A stretch of 64,000 nucleotides of DNA, from assembly GCF_014652675.1 (NCBI RefSeq), contig NZ_BMZG01000006.1:85306-149305 (forward strand). Direction: 5' to 3'. Both the position numbers and the translations under genes were made by a program. This DNA comes from Formosimonas limnophila. GTDB lineage: Bacteria > Pseudomonadota > Gammaproteobacteria > Burkholderiales > Burkholderiaceae. This document shows positions 1 to 9,232 of this stretch, one piece after another. Each line of letters starts with the position of its first letter. The stretch's first letter is position 1. Below the pieces are notes generated by a model. That model was not told the origin of the DNA. It did no database searches and saw nothing but the letters and a program-made list of their open reading frames with translations.

Positions 1-817
<817 letters not shown>

Positions 818-1516
818 ATGAAAAACTTCGTAAAAGTTGCTTCTTTGGCCGCAACACTGGCTCTCGCAGCCTGCCAAACCAACCCAAATACAACTGCTTA
901 CCCAAAAGAAGATCAAGTGGCAAGCCGCCACGTTGCTGATTCTCAAGATCAAATTTGGCTCAGCGGCGATTACGGTGCGCAAGCTGGTGGCGATAAACAC
1001 TGCTGGCAAACTGGCTACTACCCTGATGGCAATGCTGTTGTGGGTTGTGACGCCGTTGCTAAACAACCAGTTAAAGGCCCAGTGGCTTTGACTGCTGATG
1101 CGGGTGCATTGTTTGATTTTGATAAAGCCACTTTGCGTCCACAAGGCCAAACAACTTTGACAGCCATTGCTTCATTCTTGCGCTCAATTTCGTTCACTGA
1201 CTCAATCGTTGTTGGTCATACTGACTCGTTCGGTTCTGATGCTTACAATGATCGTTTGTCTGCACGTCGTGCAGAAGCAGTGAAAGCATTCTTGGTGTCT
1301 CAAGGTGTTTCTGCTGCAAAAATCCAAACCCAAGGCATGGGTAAGCGTGACTTGAAAGTTGATCCAGCAAATTGTAAAGGCAATCGCGCTGCTAAAATCG
1401 CTTGCGAACAACCTAACCGCCGTGTAGAAATTTCTATCGGTGGTGCAGAAGTTCCAGAGAATCAAGTGAGCCAATGGAAACAAACTTTGCAAGCTGCTGG
1501 CGTTAACGTTCGTTAA
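818..1516 (+). CDS. OmpA-family outer-membrane lipoprotein
   Basis: Outer-membrane lipoprotein with a C-terminal peptidoglycan-binding OmpA domain, tethering the outer membrane to the cell wall. The 232 aa protein starts with a signal peptide ending in LAAC (Cys19), a lipobox. The OmpA domain spans about residues 93-208 and contains GHTDSFGSDAYNDRLSARRA, with the Asp and Arg that contact diaminopimelate. The Cys pairs C62/C77 and C186/C196 could form disulfides, the latter as in many OmpA domains. Start chosen for the AGAGGAG just upstream. A strong terminator follows. The short N-terminal part (no full beta-barrel) makes it closer to a Pal/YfiB-type lipoprotein than to classical OmpA. Confidence 0.88.
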   Translation: MKNFVKVASLAATLALAACQTNPNTTAYPKEDQVASRHVADSQDQIWLSGDYGAQAGGDKHCWQTGYYPDGNAVVGCDAVAKQPVKGPVALTADAGALFDFDKATLRPQGQTTLTAIASFLRSISFTDSIVVGHTDSFGSDAYNDRLSARRAEAVKAFLVSQGVSAAKIQTQGMGKRDLKVDPANCKGNRAAKIACEQPNRRVEISIGGAEVPENQVSQWKQTLQAAGVNVR

Positions 1517-1530
1517 TCTTCAAAGTGTTT

Positions 1531-1557
1531 AAAAACCCTGCTTCGGCAGGGTTTTTT
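1531..1557 (+). terminator. Rho-independent terminator after the ompA-like gene
   Basis: AAAACCCTGC, TTCG tetraloop, GCAGGGTTTTTT: a GC-rich stem with a UUCG loop and a T tract, 14 bp after the stop codon. Confidence 0.9.
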
Positions 1558-1696
1558 GTTGTCGCACGCACGCCAAAATGAGCTGCCACTCGATGTCATG
1601 TGTGCTATTTTGCCTATTTTTTAATAAGTGGTGCAGGGTTTTGCCTTGAAAAATGTCATAATTCTACTCAAGCCCCAACTTAATTAGGACGTCATC

Positions 1697-2410
1697 ATGA
1701 ATGCCAATAATGTTACCACCAGTGAAATCGATAAGTTTAGCCAGCACGCTCACCAATGGTGGGATGAGCAAGGCCCGCTGAAAACCCTGCATCAAGTTAA
1801 TCCTGTGCGATTGGCTTGGATTGCCCAGCATTGTGCCCTTCATAATCAAATGATTGCAGACATCGGCTGCGGTGCGGGGATTTTGACGGAATCGTTGGCT
1901 AAGGCTGGTGCGAAACTCACGGGCGTTGATATGGCAATTGCGTCTATTGATGTGGCGCGCGAACATGCGGCTGAGCAGGGATTGTCCATCGATTATCAGG
2001 TGAAAACTGCTGAGGGCTTGGCTTCTGAGCGGTTGGGTCAATATGATATTGTGACCTGCATGGAGATGCTTGAGCATGTGCCCAGCCCAGCCGCAGTGAT
2101 TGAGAGTTGTGCGCAGCTAGTGAGGCCAGATGGTTGTGTGTTTTTTTCCACACTTAATCGACAGCCAAAATCGTTCTTGTTGGGTATTGTGGCGGCGGAA
2201 TACTTGCTCAATTGGATACCCAAAGGAACACATCAATACAGCAGTTTCATCAAGCCCAGTGAGTTGGCCAGTACTGCGCGGCAGTATGGTTTAGAAGTGG
2301 TGGATATTAAAGGTATTGTTTATCGGCCATGGGGGGGCTCGGAGCAGCCCTTTGCAATGAGTCGAGACGTGGGGGTTAATTATATGATGGCCTTTCGAAA
2401 GAAGGTTTGA
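1697..2410 (+). CDS. ubiG: Ubiquinone biosynthesis O-methyltransferase
   Basis: SAM-dependent methyltransferase that carries out both O-methylations in ubiquinone synthesis. The 237 aa protein matches the usual UbiG length. Motif I (IADIGCGAGI) is at residues 53-62, followed by an acidic GVDMA loop that binds the SAM ribose. The early FSQHAHQWWDEQGPLKTLH and the mid region VTCMEMLEHVP are characteristic UbiG signatures. The C-terminal part contains GTHQYSSFIKPSEL. gph begins 3 bp after its stop, an arrangement common in proteobacteria. Confidence 0.96.
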   Translation: MNANNVTTSEIDKFSQHAHQWWDEQGPLKTLHQVNPVRLAWIAQHCALHNQMIADIGCGAGILTESLAKAGAKLTGVDMAIASIDVAREHAAEQGLSIDYQVKTAEGLASERLGQYDIVTCMEMLEHVPSPAAVIESCAQLVRPDGCVFFSTLNRQPKSFLLGIVAAEYLLNWIPKGTHQYSSFIKPSELASTARQYGLEVVDIKGIVYRPWGGSEQPFAMSRDVGVNYMMAFRKKV

Positions 2411-2413
2411 GCG

Positions 2414-3079
2414 ATGACCTCTATTATTTTGGAGCGTACCGCGGCTGTTTTATTTGACTTAGACGGCACATTGGTTGATTCGGCGCCCGACTTAGCTGGT
2501 GCAGTGAACGCATTGCGCATCAGCAGAGGTCTTGAAGTACTGCCTTTGGCGCAACTTCGACCTTATGCTTCGCATGGTGCGCGAGGGCTGATTGGGGCTG
2601 GGTTGAGTGTGGTGCCTGAGCATCCTGAGTTTGATGCGTTGCGAAACGAGTTTTTGGATTATTATCAATCGCATGCCTGCGTCGAAACAGCACTATTTGA
2701 TGGTATGGAGCACGTGTTGCAAACGCTTGAAGCGCATCGAATACCATGGGGAATCGTGACCAACAAGCATGAGCGATTCACAAAGCCACTGCTCGAGCAG
2801 CTTAATTTGACCAACCGCGCAGCGGTCATCATCAGCGGCGATACTGCGGAGCACGCTAAACCCCACCCCGCTCCCTTGTTATTGGCAGCTGAGCGATTGG
2901 GTCTGTCACCAGAAAAATTGGTTTATGTTGGCGACGATCAGCGTGATATCCAATCAGCGAAAGCGGCTAATTATCAGCTGTCTATTGCGGCTGCCTATGG
3001 CTACTGCCAAGCTGACGAGGTTTCGTTGTGGCAGGCTGACTTTATTGTCCAGCAGCCTGAAGAATTGCTGGTGATTTGA
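2414..3079 (+). CDS. gph: Phosphoglycolate phosphatase (HAD superfamily)
   Basis: Hydrolyses 2-phosphoglycolate, a by-product of DNA repair, to glycolate. The 221 aa HAD protein has motif I DLDGTL, with the nucleophile Asp15 and acid/base Asp17. The motif II Thr lies in GIVTNKHERFTK, the motif III Lys near AKPHPAPLL, and motif IV in VGDDQRDIQSA. The alpha-helical cap lies between motifs I and II. It sits 3 bp behind ubiG and is probably translated from the same message. Other HAD phosphatases have similar motifs, but the ubiG neighbour favours Gph. Confidence 0.92.
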   Translation: MTSIILERTAAVLFDLDGTLVDSAPDLAGAVNALRISRGLEVLPLAQLRPYASHGARGLIGAGLSVVPEHPEFDALRNEFLDYYQSHACVETALFDGMEHVLQTLEAHRIPWGIVTNKHERFTKPLLEQLNLTNRAAVIISGDTAEHAKPHPAPLLLAAERLGLSPEKLVYVGDDQRDIQSAKAANYQLSIAAAYGYCQADEVSLWQADFIVQQPEELLVI

Positions 3080-3130
3080 GCGCTCTCGCAGTCGGGTGCT
3101 CTCCAGATTATGCGATGGCAAAGTGTTGTT

Positions 3131-3160
3131 TTTACACAATTTACACACTATTTTTACGCA
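3131..3160 (+). promoter_or_regulatory. Direct repeats TTTACACA upstream of the first porin
   Basis: TTTACACA occurs at 3131-3138 and again at 3140-3147, and TTTACGCA follows at 3153-3160, just before an A/T-rich TATAAA at 3174-3179. Repeated TTTAC/GTAAA half-sites resemble OmpR/CpxR-class response-regulator sites. No regulator is encoded next to them, so the role is inferred only. Confidence 0.35.
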
Positions 3161-3300
3161 TTTGTCACACTTTTATAAAATAAACATCCTACAATGTCTC
3201 GATTAAATGATTTCGCAGAAAATCAAGAATCACCCGACAGCGTGGGGGCGTGACAAGATTGGTATCTGTCATTGATTAAAAATCTTAACAGGAGCAAAGC

Positions 3301-4422
3301 ATGAAAAAAAGTTTAGTGGCTTTAGCAGTATTGTCTTCAGTAGTAGGTGTGGCGCAGGCGGCGTCAAGTGTGACGTTGTATGGTCGTGTTGATATTGGGT
3401 ATGAAAAAGTGAGCGGCAGTGGTTCTGTGGTGCAAGAACGAGTAAATGTATTTACCGGTGCGGGTAGAAGTAACTCTGGTAACACACGCTTGGGTCTCCG
3501 CGGTGAGGAGGATTTGGGTAATGGTATGGCCGCTACCTTTCGCTTAGAGGGGCGTTTCGATACCGACACGGGTTCAAAAGACTCAAGCCGCACATTCTTC
3601 GACCGTGAGTCAACAGTTGGTTTGAAATTTGGTAGCGGTGTCCATCATGTCCGATTTGGCCGCTCAATTTCAGCATTTGAACAGGGTATCAGCGATATTG
3701 ATATCGGCAATCGTTTTAGTGCTTACTCTGTTTACAATGAAAATTGGGGTGTTGCAACCCGTCACAGCAACGCTATGTTCTATAACTTTTCAAAAGGCCC
3801 CTTCTCTGCTGGTTTTGATGTAACTACCAAAGGTGGCTACAATGATGGTGTGTCCACAGCAGAAGGTGCGCCTGACTCTAAAGTAGGTTGGGCGGCATTT
3901 GCACAGTATAAAGCCAATGGCCTGAAGGTTGCCTTGGCATATCAAGATGATGGCGCTGTGGACAAAAGTTATTCAGCCGCAAAAGCAACTTCAGGTACTA
4001 CAACATTAAGTTCATTGGCTAGTGCTACCATTCGCAAAGAGTGGGGTATTGGTGCTTCGTATGAGTTCAAGCCTGTAATAGTTGGTTTGTCTTACGCCCA
4101 AGGCAAGGATGACCGAGCGAATGGTGAGTCAAAGGTAAGAAACTACGGTATGTATATCAAAGGCGATTTAACCGCAACAGATTCGTTGATGGCGTTGTAT
4201 CGCCGTGAAGATTTAAAATCAACAGTTGTGGGTACTTCATCAGTTGCAAGCTACAAAGACCAAGTTACTCGCTATGGTCTTGGTTATGTTCACAAATTCA
4301 GCAAGCGCACTTCGGTTTACGCTGACATTTCAAGAACGAAATATGACGCTTCGAAAAGTAGCAGCTACAGCTATTCTAAAAGCTTTACTGGCTACGATAT
4401 TGCACTCCGCCATTTTTTCTGA
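3301..4422 (+). CDS. Burkholderiales-type outer-membrane porin (copy 1)
   Basis: Trimeric 16-strand beta-barrel porin for diffusion of small solutes across the outer membrane. The 373 aa protein has a 20-residue Sec signal peptide ending VAQA, followed by SSVTLYGRVDIGYE, the hallmark first strand of this porin family. RLGLRGEEDLGNGMAATF and the terminal strand ending in Phe (ALRHFF, the BAM recognition signal) are also typical. SD AGGAG lies 8 bp before the ATG. It is the first of three paralogues in tandem; the substrate cannot be told from sequence. A strong terminator follows, so it is probably monocistronic. Confidence 0.95.
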   Translation: MKKSLVALAVLSSVVGVAQAASSVTLYGRVDIGYEKVSGSGSVVQERVNVFTGAGRSNSGNTRLGLRGEEDLGNGMAATFRLEGRFDTDTGSKDSSRTFFDRESTVGLKFGSGVHHVRFGRSISAFEQGISDIDIGNRFSAYSVYNENWGVATRHSNAMFYNFSKGPFSAGFDVTTKGGYNDGVSTAEGAPDSKVGWAAFAQYKANGLKVALAYQDDGAVDKSYSAAKATSGTTTLSSLASATIRKEWGIGASYEFKPVIVGLSYAQGKDDRANGESKVRNYGMYIKGDLTATDSLMALYRREDLKSTVVGTSSVASYKDQVTRYGLGYVHKFSKRTSVYADISRTKYDASKSSSYSYSKSFTGYDIALRHFF

Positions 4423-4446
4423 TCATAAGCCAGATTTAATTTAAAC

Positions 4447-4477
4447 AAAAAGCGCGACGGCATCGTCGCGCTTTTTG
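4447..4477 (+). terminator. Rho-independent terminator after porin copy 1
   Basis: AAAAAGCGCGACG, loop GCAT, CGTCGCGCTTTTT: a 13-bp stem followed by a T tract. Confidence 0.9.
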
Positions 4478-4705
4478 TTACGACTATAAAATCCACATCA
4501 AAAAAGTGTTGTTTTTTTCATGAAAAAAGTTGTTGTTTCCTTGCTGTTTTACCGCAACGTAATAGAAAAGGTAGACAAAAACCACTACGGATAGAATAAT
4601 AGGCACATCGATAGGCGTTTAACAACTATGGCCTATGGAGGGGCTCTGTAAAGAGTGGTCAAACTCGTTGTTTGGCAAATGTTTAATTTATCTGGGGATA
4701 AACAA

Positions 4706-5770
4706 ATGAAAAAATCTTTAGTTGCATTAGCAGTATTGGGTTCATTCGCAGGCGCAGCTTCTGCTGCCAACAGCGTCACTTTGTATGGCCGTGTTGACGT
4801 TGGTTACCAAAAATTTAGCCATGAGTTTGATAATGACGGCTTCAATCAGTCAGGCAATGGCGAGACTCGCTTAGGTATCAAGGGCGAAGAAGACTTGGGT
4901 AACGGCTTGGCTGCAACCTTTCAATTGGAAGGTCGTTTTGATGGGGACACTGGTAGCAAAACTGAAAAAGACGATGGCAGTCAATTGGCTTTCTTCGATC
5001 GTGAATCAACGGTCGGTTTAAAAGGCTCTTTTGGTCATGTTCGTTTTGGTCGTTCAGTTGCTGCTATGGACAAAGCTTTGGATCGCTATGTGGTTGGTGA
5101 GCGTGTAGCTACTTTGTGGGATCCGTATGCTTCTAGCACACGCCACAGCAATACTATGTTCTACGATTTTGCCTCTGGTGGCTTTGATGGCGGTTTCCAC
5201 GTTTCTACTAAGGGTGGTGCTGTAGGCGATACGACTGAAGGTAAAGATGGCGAAAAAATCGGTTATGGTGTGTTTGCAGGTTACACTGTAGCGGGCTTCA
5301 CTGTGTCTGCTGCTTACCAAGCTGATAAAGCACAGTTCGCAAGACCGAATTTGACCCAAAATATATCTGCCATCGGTGAATTTGCTGCGGACAAAGAGTG
5401 GGGCGTTGGTATGTCTTATCAGTACAACCCAGTTAAATTCAGCGTCACATATGCAGAAGCTAAGTCGCGTCAACAAAATTCGTCTTATAAGGCAAAATTG
5501 AAGACTTGGACTACTGCACTTTCTGCTGATGTGACTGCAAACGACAATGTTTATGTGAAGTACATGGAGAAGCGTTTTTCTGACAATTACAGCGCATCGT
5601 TGCAAAAAGAGAAAGGTAGATACTTCGGTTTGGGCTATTCTCATGCTCTGAGCAAGCGTACTTCTGTTTATGCTGATGTGGGTCGTTATGACGTGAAGCA
5701 GACAGTCGGTCGTGCAACATACAAAAACGATGGTACTGCATTTGACATCGCTTTGCGTCACAACTTCTAA
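4706..5770 (+). CDS. Burkholderiales-type outer-membrane porin (copy 2)
   Basis: Second tandem porin, 354 aa from ATG 4706. The signal peptide MKKSLVALAVLGSFAGAASA is nearly that of copy 1, followed by NSVTLYGRVDVGYQKF. It shares the RLGIKGEEDLGNGLAATFQLEGRFDGDTGS block and ends ALRHNF with the terminal Phe needed for outer-membrane assembly. The reading frame is open back to 4655, but the signal peptide and the GGGGATAA ribosome-binding stretch fix the start at 4706. The surface-loop regions differ strongly from copies 1 and 3, as expected of duplicated porins with different selectivity. Confidence 0.95.
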   Translation: MKKSLVALAVLGSFAGAASAANSVTLYGRVDVGYQKFSHEFDNDGFNQSGNGETRLGIKGEEDLGNGLAATFQLEGRFDGDTGSKTEKDDGSQLAFFDRESTVGLKGSFGHVRFGRSVAAMDKALDRYVVGERVATLWDPYASSTRHSNTMFYDFASGGFDGGFHVSTKGGAVGDTTEGKDGEKIGYGVFAGYTVAGFTVSAAYQADKAQFARPNLTQNISAIGEFAADKEWGVGMSYQYNPVKFSVTYAEAKSRQQNSSYKAKLKTWTTALSADVTANDNVYVKYMEKRFSDNYSASLQKEKGRYFGLGYSHALSKRTSVYADVGRYDVKQTVGRATYKNDGTAFDIALRHNF

Positions 5771-5810
5771 TTTGAGTTAGGTGTTTAACCTAATAAATTA
5801 ATTAGACACT

Positions 5811-5847
5811 AAAACCCCCTTTCTTATTATAAAGAGAGGGGTTTTTT
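5811..5847 (+). terminator. Terminator after porin copy 2
   Basis: AAAACCCC and GGGGTTTTTT arms flank an imperfect TTTCTT/AAGAGA extension; a T tract follows directly. It lies just outside the left end of the IS element. Confidence 0.75.
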
Positions 5848-5856
5848 ATTTATAAC

Positions 5857-5873
5857 GAGACCTTTGCACAACC
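5857..5873 (+). repeat. IS5-family terminal inverted repeat, left
   Basis: GAGACCTTTGCACAACC; its reverse complement matches 14 of 17 bases at 7052-7068 by direct comparison. Confidence 0.8.
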
Positions 5874-6023
5874 TCCACCTAAAAGCCGAGGAGTTGCGTA
5901 AAATTAAAAAACGCATCGAACGATTGAATTACCTCCAAAAATCAGTCAAGCGACTTCAAATTCAAGCAAAAGCGGCCTGAATTACCGCCTAAAGCCCCTC
6001 ACAGTTTTGAGCAAAAGATGGAT

Positions 6024-6992
6024 TTATCCCACACAAAGCGCATTGACCTTCGCTGTACGTTTTAAATTGTATGCCATTACCACTATACACAGACGCGCAT
6101 GATTGCGAGCTTAGGCCTAAATACTTGGTTTTCGCCATGCCCAAATGCAGTTTAAGCACGCCAAACACACGCTCAACGGTCGAGCGCACCGACGCGTTTA
6201 AGCGGTTTTGCTCTTTCTGCGCTTGGGTAAAAGGTTTGTTGCGGTACGCGCGTTTTATCATTCGATTGTCAATGCCGCAGGCTTTTAACCACATGTCGCG
6301 CATGAGGCTGGCATAGGCACTGTCTGCGTAAACACGCGCGGTGTCCTGCGGAATGATTTGCTCAAACACTTGAGAGTCGTACACATTGCCAGCCGTCACG
6401 GCAAGGTGGGTGATGAAGCCGTCTCCTTCAACATTAAGGTGGTTCTTAAACCCATAGGTGTGGGTTTGTTTGCCATTGGCGACGGTCTTGACGTTATGCC
6501 CTGCTTCTGGGCTTGTGTATTATTGCCGTCAGAACCTTTGCGTGGGCGAGCGCAATGTGCTTGGGTGACAGTGGCATCGATGATGCTGATTTGCCCCAGT
6601 TTGAGGATGATCGATTGTGCGGTCAATTGCTGATTGATTTCGTTAAACAACACCTCGAATAAGCCATGCTGGCGCAGAGTTGCACGAAAGCGCACAAATA
6701 TGGTGTGATGCGGCACCGCATCAGATATTCCCATGCCGGCAAAGCGGCGAAACACTAAATCACGCGCCAATTGACTTGCTAATTGAGGGTCGGAGAGCTG
6801 ATGCCATGTTTGACAGCAGGGTTTTGAATTTCATCAGCGGCGGATAAGCCAGATTACCAACCTCAGAGGCGTGTATGCCATCCATCAGGGCATCTATCCG
6901 CGACCAGTCAATGAGTGCGTGGATATCGCCTAATGCTCGCAAGGCTTTGTGCTCTATCAGTAAACTGTCTTGTCGGGTTTTTTGTGTGCCAT
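6024..6992 (-). pseudogene. IS5-family transposase, broken by four frameshifts
   Basis: Cut-and-paste DDE transposase remnant. Reading from ATG 6992 (MAHKKPDKTV) and changing frame when needed restores a full-length protein of about 320 aa. Frame breaks lie near 6958, near 6817 (after FKTLL, resuming QTWHQLSDPQLASQLARDL), near 6504 (after NNTQAQK, resuming GHNVKTVANGKQTHTYGFKN), and near 6110 (after YLGLS, resuming NHARLCIVVMAYNLKR, stop at 6024). The middle Asp is in ISIIDATV, the second Asp in VYADSAYAS, and the Glu in RSTVERVFG. With four independent shifts no functional protein is expected. Confidence 0.88.
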
Positions 6993-7051
6993 GAGTTCAA
7001 TTCTCGGGTGATGGGGGGATTGCGGTATTTTATAGCGTTTGTCGGAGCTGG

Positions 7052-7068
7052 GGTTGTACAGAAGTCTC
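7052..7068 (-). repeat. IS5-family terminal inverted repeat, right
   Basis: GGTTGTACAGAAGTCTC on the plus strand; pairs 14/17 with the left end at 5857-5873. The differences are three transitions, consistent with drift. Confidence 0.75.
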
Positions 7069-7311
7069 ACATTAACGATTTTAGTTGGTGGAGAGATTTG
7101 TAAAAATGATACATTTTTTAGGGTGTACATCTGCTTCACAAGTAATTTGTATTCTTGATGGACAAAAAGTCACACTTCATCAATAATGTAGTCAGCGATT
7201 TTCTTATTGATTTGTGCCTTTTGCGCAGAATCATAAGAAATATAGCTGGTGCCCAGTGAAAGGGCTCTGGGTACTTAAATAATAACTCTCAATTAAGTGT
7301 GAGGAAGACAA

Positions 7312-8430
7312 ATGAAAAAATCATTATTGGCATTGATAGTTCTGGGTGTTTTTACGGGTGCAGCATCAGCAGCAAGTAGCGTAACTTTGTATGGTACCGC
7401 TGAAGTGGCTTATCAAGACGCTTCTAAAGACGGCACCAGTTTGCGTCAAGCTGCGCCTGGTGAGTCTCGTGTTGGTTTTAAAGGCAATGAAGATTTGGGT
7501 AATGGGGTGGCGGCCTTTTTCCAAATGGAGTCACGGTTTAATATAGACACGGGTGCTAATACAGGGACGGAGAGTGGTACGGGCTTTTTTGATGAGAAGT
7601 CAATAGTGGGTTTGAGCTTTGCCAATGGGGCGCACAAAGTATACTTTGGAAAGTCTAACTCACCTATTGACCGAATTGGCAATAATGTGGGGCATTTAGC
7701 CAACGATTTAGCAGTTAAGTCATCAGCCGGCGGCTGGCGCAATGGTGCATACTATGACTACGACATGGGTGGGCTAAAAGCGGGCGTGGCCATTACCACC
7801 AAGGGTGGTGCACCTGGTAATAGTAACACCGCAACATTTACCTCAGGTGCAATAACCAGCAGTACCAGCCAAACCGAAGGGCAGTCGGGTACTAAGTCTT
7901 CGTATGGTTTGTATGCTCGTTATGATGCAGCTAATTGGTACGCTGGTGCTGCATGGCAAGCGGATAACGATGTCAATGCTGTAGGAGGCTCGTTGGCTGG
8001 TCTGATGGGGATTAAGAATGAATGGTTGCTTGTGGCTGGCTATACATTTAACCCTGTGACGATTGGTGCTTCTTATGCGCGTGCAAAGTTATACGAAGAT
8101 GTCTTAGGTACTGTAGAGAAAGGTGGGAAACGCACAATTTGGCAGGCTCATGTTTCTGCTGCTTTAACGCCAAAGGACACTGTGTTTGTTAACTACAACA
8201 GCATCAAGGGTACGGGTGATAGCGGCACTGTGTATGAGAAGCAGGCAACATGGGGCTTGGGTTACAATCACAGCTTGAGTAAACGCACCTCGGTATTTGC
8301 GGGTGTGGCGCGGGTTGATACCAAGATTGGCTCAAGTTTATCAACAGATTCAGATGGTGATTTGATATTGGGTGGCACAGGCACAGGTAAAGTGACTAAG
8401 TGGGATGTCGGTTTCAAGCACACATTCTAA
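7312..8430 (+). CDS. Burkholderiales-type outer-membrane porin (copy 3)
   Basis: Third porin of the array, 372 aa. The signal peptide ends ASA, followed by ASSVTLYGTAEVAYQD. The family block RVGFKGNEDLGNGVAAFFQMESRF is present and the last strand ends KHTF with the terminal Phe. SD GTGAGGAAG lies just upstream of the ATG. It is the most divergent of the three: VGFKG replaces LGLRG or LGIKG, the loops are Gly/Thr/Ser-rich, and the first strand has TAEV instead of RVDV. The IS element between copies 2 and 3 did not damage it. A symmetrical terminator follows. Confidence 0.95.
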   Translation: MKKSLLALIVLGVFTGAASAASSVTLYGTAEVAYQDASKDGTSLRQAAPGESRVGFKGNEDLGNGVAAFFQMESRFNIDTGANTGTESGTGFFDEKSIVGLSFANGAHKVYFGKSNSPIDRIGNNVGHLANDLAVKSSAGGWRNGAYYDYDMGGLKAGVAITTKGGAPGNSNTATFTSGAITSSTSQTEGQSGTKSSYGLYARYDAANWYAGAAWQADNDVNAVGGSLAGLMGIKNEWLLVAGYTFNPVTIGASYARAKLYEDVLGTVEKGGKRTIWQAHVSAALTPKDTVFVNYNSIKGTGDSGTVYEKQATWGLGYNHSLSKRTSVFAGVARVDTKIGSSLSTDSDGDLILGGTGTGKVTKWDVGFKHTF

Positions 8431-8445
8431 TTAATCTTGCTCGGG

Positions 8446-8472
8446 AAAAAGCTCTGCAGAAGCAGAGCTTTT
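8446..8472. terminator. Bidirectional terminator between porin 3 and the Nif3-like gene
   Basis: AAAAAGCTCTGC, loop AGAA, GCAGAGCTTTTT: a perfect 12-bp stem with A and T tracts on both sides, between two converging genes. Confidence 0.9.
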
Positions 8473-8488
8473 TCTATTGAAGGTTCTT

Positions 8489-9232
8489 TCAAACGGGATT
8501 CGTTTCGTCAAAAAAACGATATTCAAGTGAATATTGATCACGCAAGTATTCTCCTAATGCTTGTATGCCATAACGCTCAGTGGCGTGGTGGCCGCAGGCT
8601 AAATAAGCGACTCCCAGTTCGTGGGCCTCATGGTAGGTGCGCTCTGAGACTTCTCCTGAAAAATATGTGTTAAGCCCAAATGCTGCAGCATCTGCTAAGT
8701 AGCCTTGTGCACCACCAGTGCACCAACCAATGCGACCGACTGGTGTGTCTGGATTGCCGATCATTAACGGCGTGCGATTCAGTGCTCTCTCTGCACGCGT
8801 GGCTAAGTCTTTGAGTGTCAAATCCTCGGCGGTGCCGTGCCACACCAGTGGCTCGGTGGGTAATTGCCCATGTGTGGTCAAGCCCAATTTGAGGGCAAGT
8901 TGGGCATTGTTGCCTAAAGTTGGGTGGGCGTCGAGTGGCAGGTGATAGGCGATTAAATTCATGTTGTGACGAATCAGGCTGGCGATGCGCTCAAACTTCA
9001 TGCCTGTTAATGGTGCATCTTCACCTTTCCAGAAATAACCGTGGTGTACGAGCAACACATGAGCGCCCCACTCGGCCGCGGCGTCAATCACCGCGCGGCT
9101 CGCGGTGACAGCGGTTGCGATTCGCGTTATACTGTCACAGCCCTGTATTTGCAAGCCGTTTGGGCAGTAATCCTTATAAGCGCTGGGGGTGAGTAGCGCG
9201 TCGAGTTCATTTAATAATAGAGTGCGATTCAT
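8489..9232 (-). CDS. Nif3-like dinuclear metal-centre protein
   Basis: Member of the Nif3/YbgI family: toroidal hexamers with two metal ions per subunit. Its physiological role is unclear; some relatives are labelled GTP cyclohydrolase 1 type 2. The 247 aa protein shows YCPNGLQIQG near the N-terminus and LLVHHGYFWKGE, whose paired His bind metal. Further ligands are in YHLPLDAHPTLGNNAQLA, ending with YLACGHHATERYG near the C-terminus. Its start codon (9230-9232 read backwards) overlaps the start codon of the divergent protease in the palindrome CATG, so each gene's promoter must lie in the other's coding region. Confidence 0.9.
   Translation of the reverse strand: MNRTLLLNELDALLTPSAYKDYCPNGLQIQGCDSITRIATAVTASRAVIDAAAEWGAHVLLVHHGYFWKGEDAPLTGMKFERIASLIRHNMNLIAYHLPLDAHPTLGNNAQLALKLGLTTHGQLPTEPLVWHGTAEDLTLKDLATRAERALNRTPLMIGNPDTPVGRIGWCTGGAQGYLADAAAFGLNTYFSGEVSERTYHEAHELGVAYLACGHHATERYGIQALGEYLRDQYSLEYRFFDETNPV

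Larger units (their letters stand above)
5857..7068 (-). mobile_element. Decayed IS5-family insertion sequence
   Basis: A 1212 bp element bounded by imperfect inverted repeats and carrying a single minus-strand DDE transposase gene, now broken. Size, single-ORF layout and end sequence GAGACCTTTGCACAACC fit the IS5 family. It lies between porin copies 2 and 3. No clean target duplication is visible (left flank TAAC, right flank ACAT), consistent with an old insertion whose ends have drifted. It is probably inactive unless a helper transposase acts in trans. Confidence 0.85.

Noticed and set aside
5850-7075. Target-site duplication of the IS5-family element
   Set aside because: Flanks TAAC and ACAT do not match for 3 or 4 bp in any register I tried.
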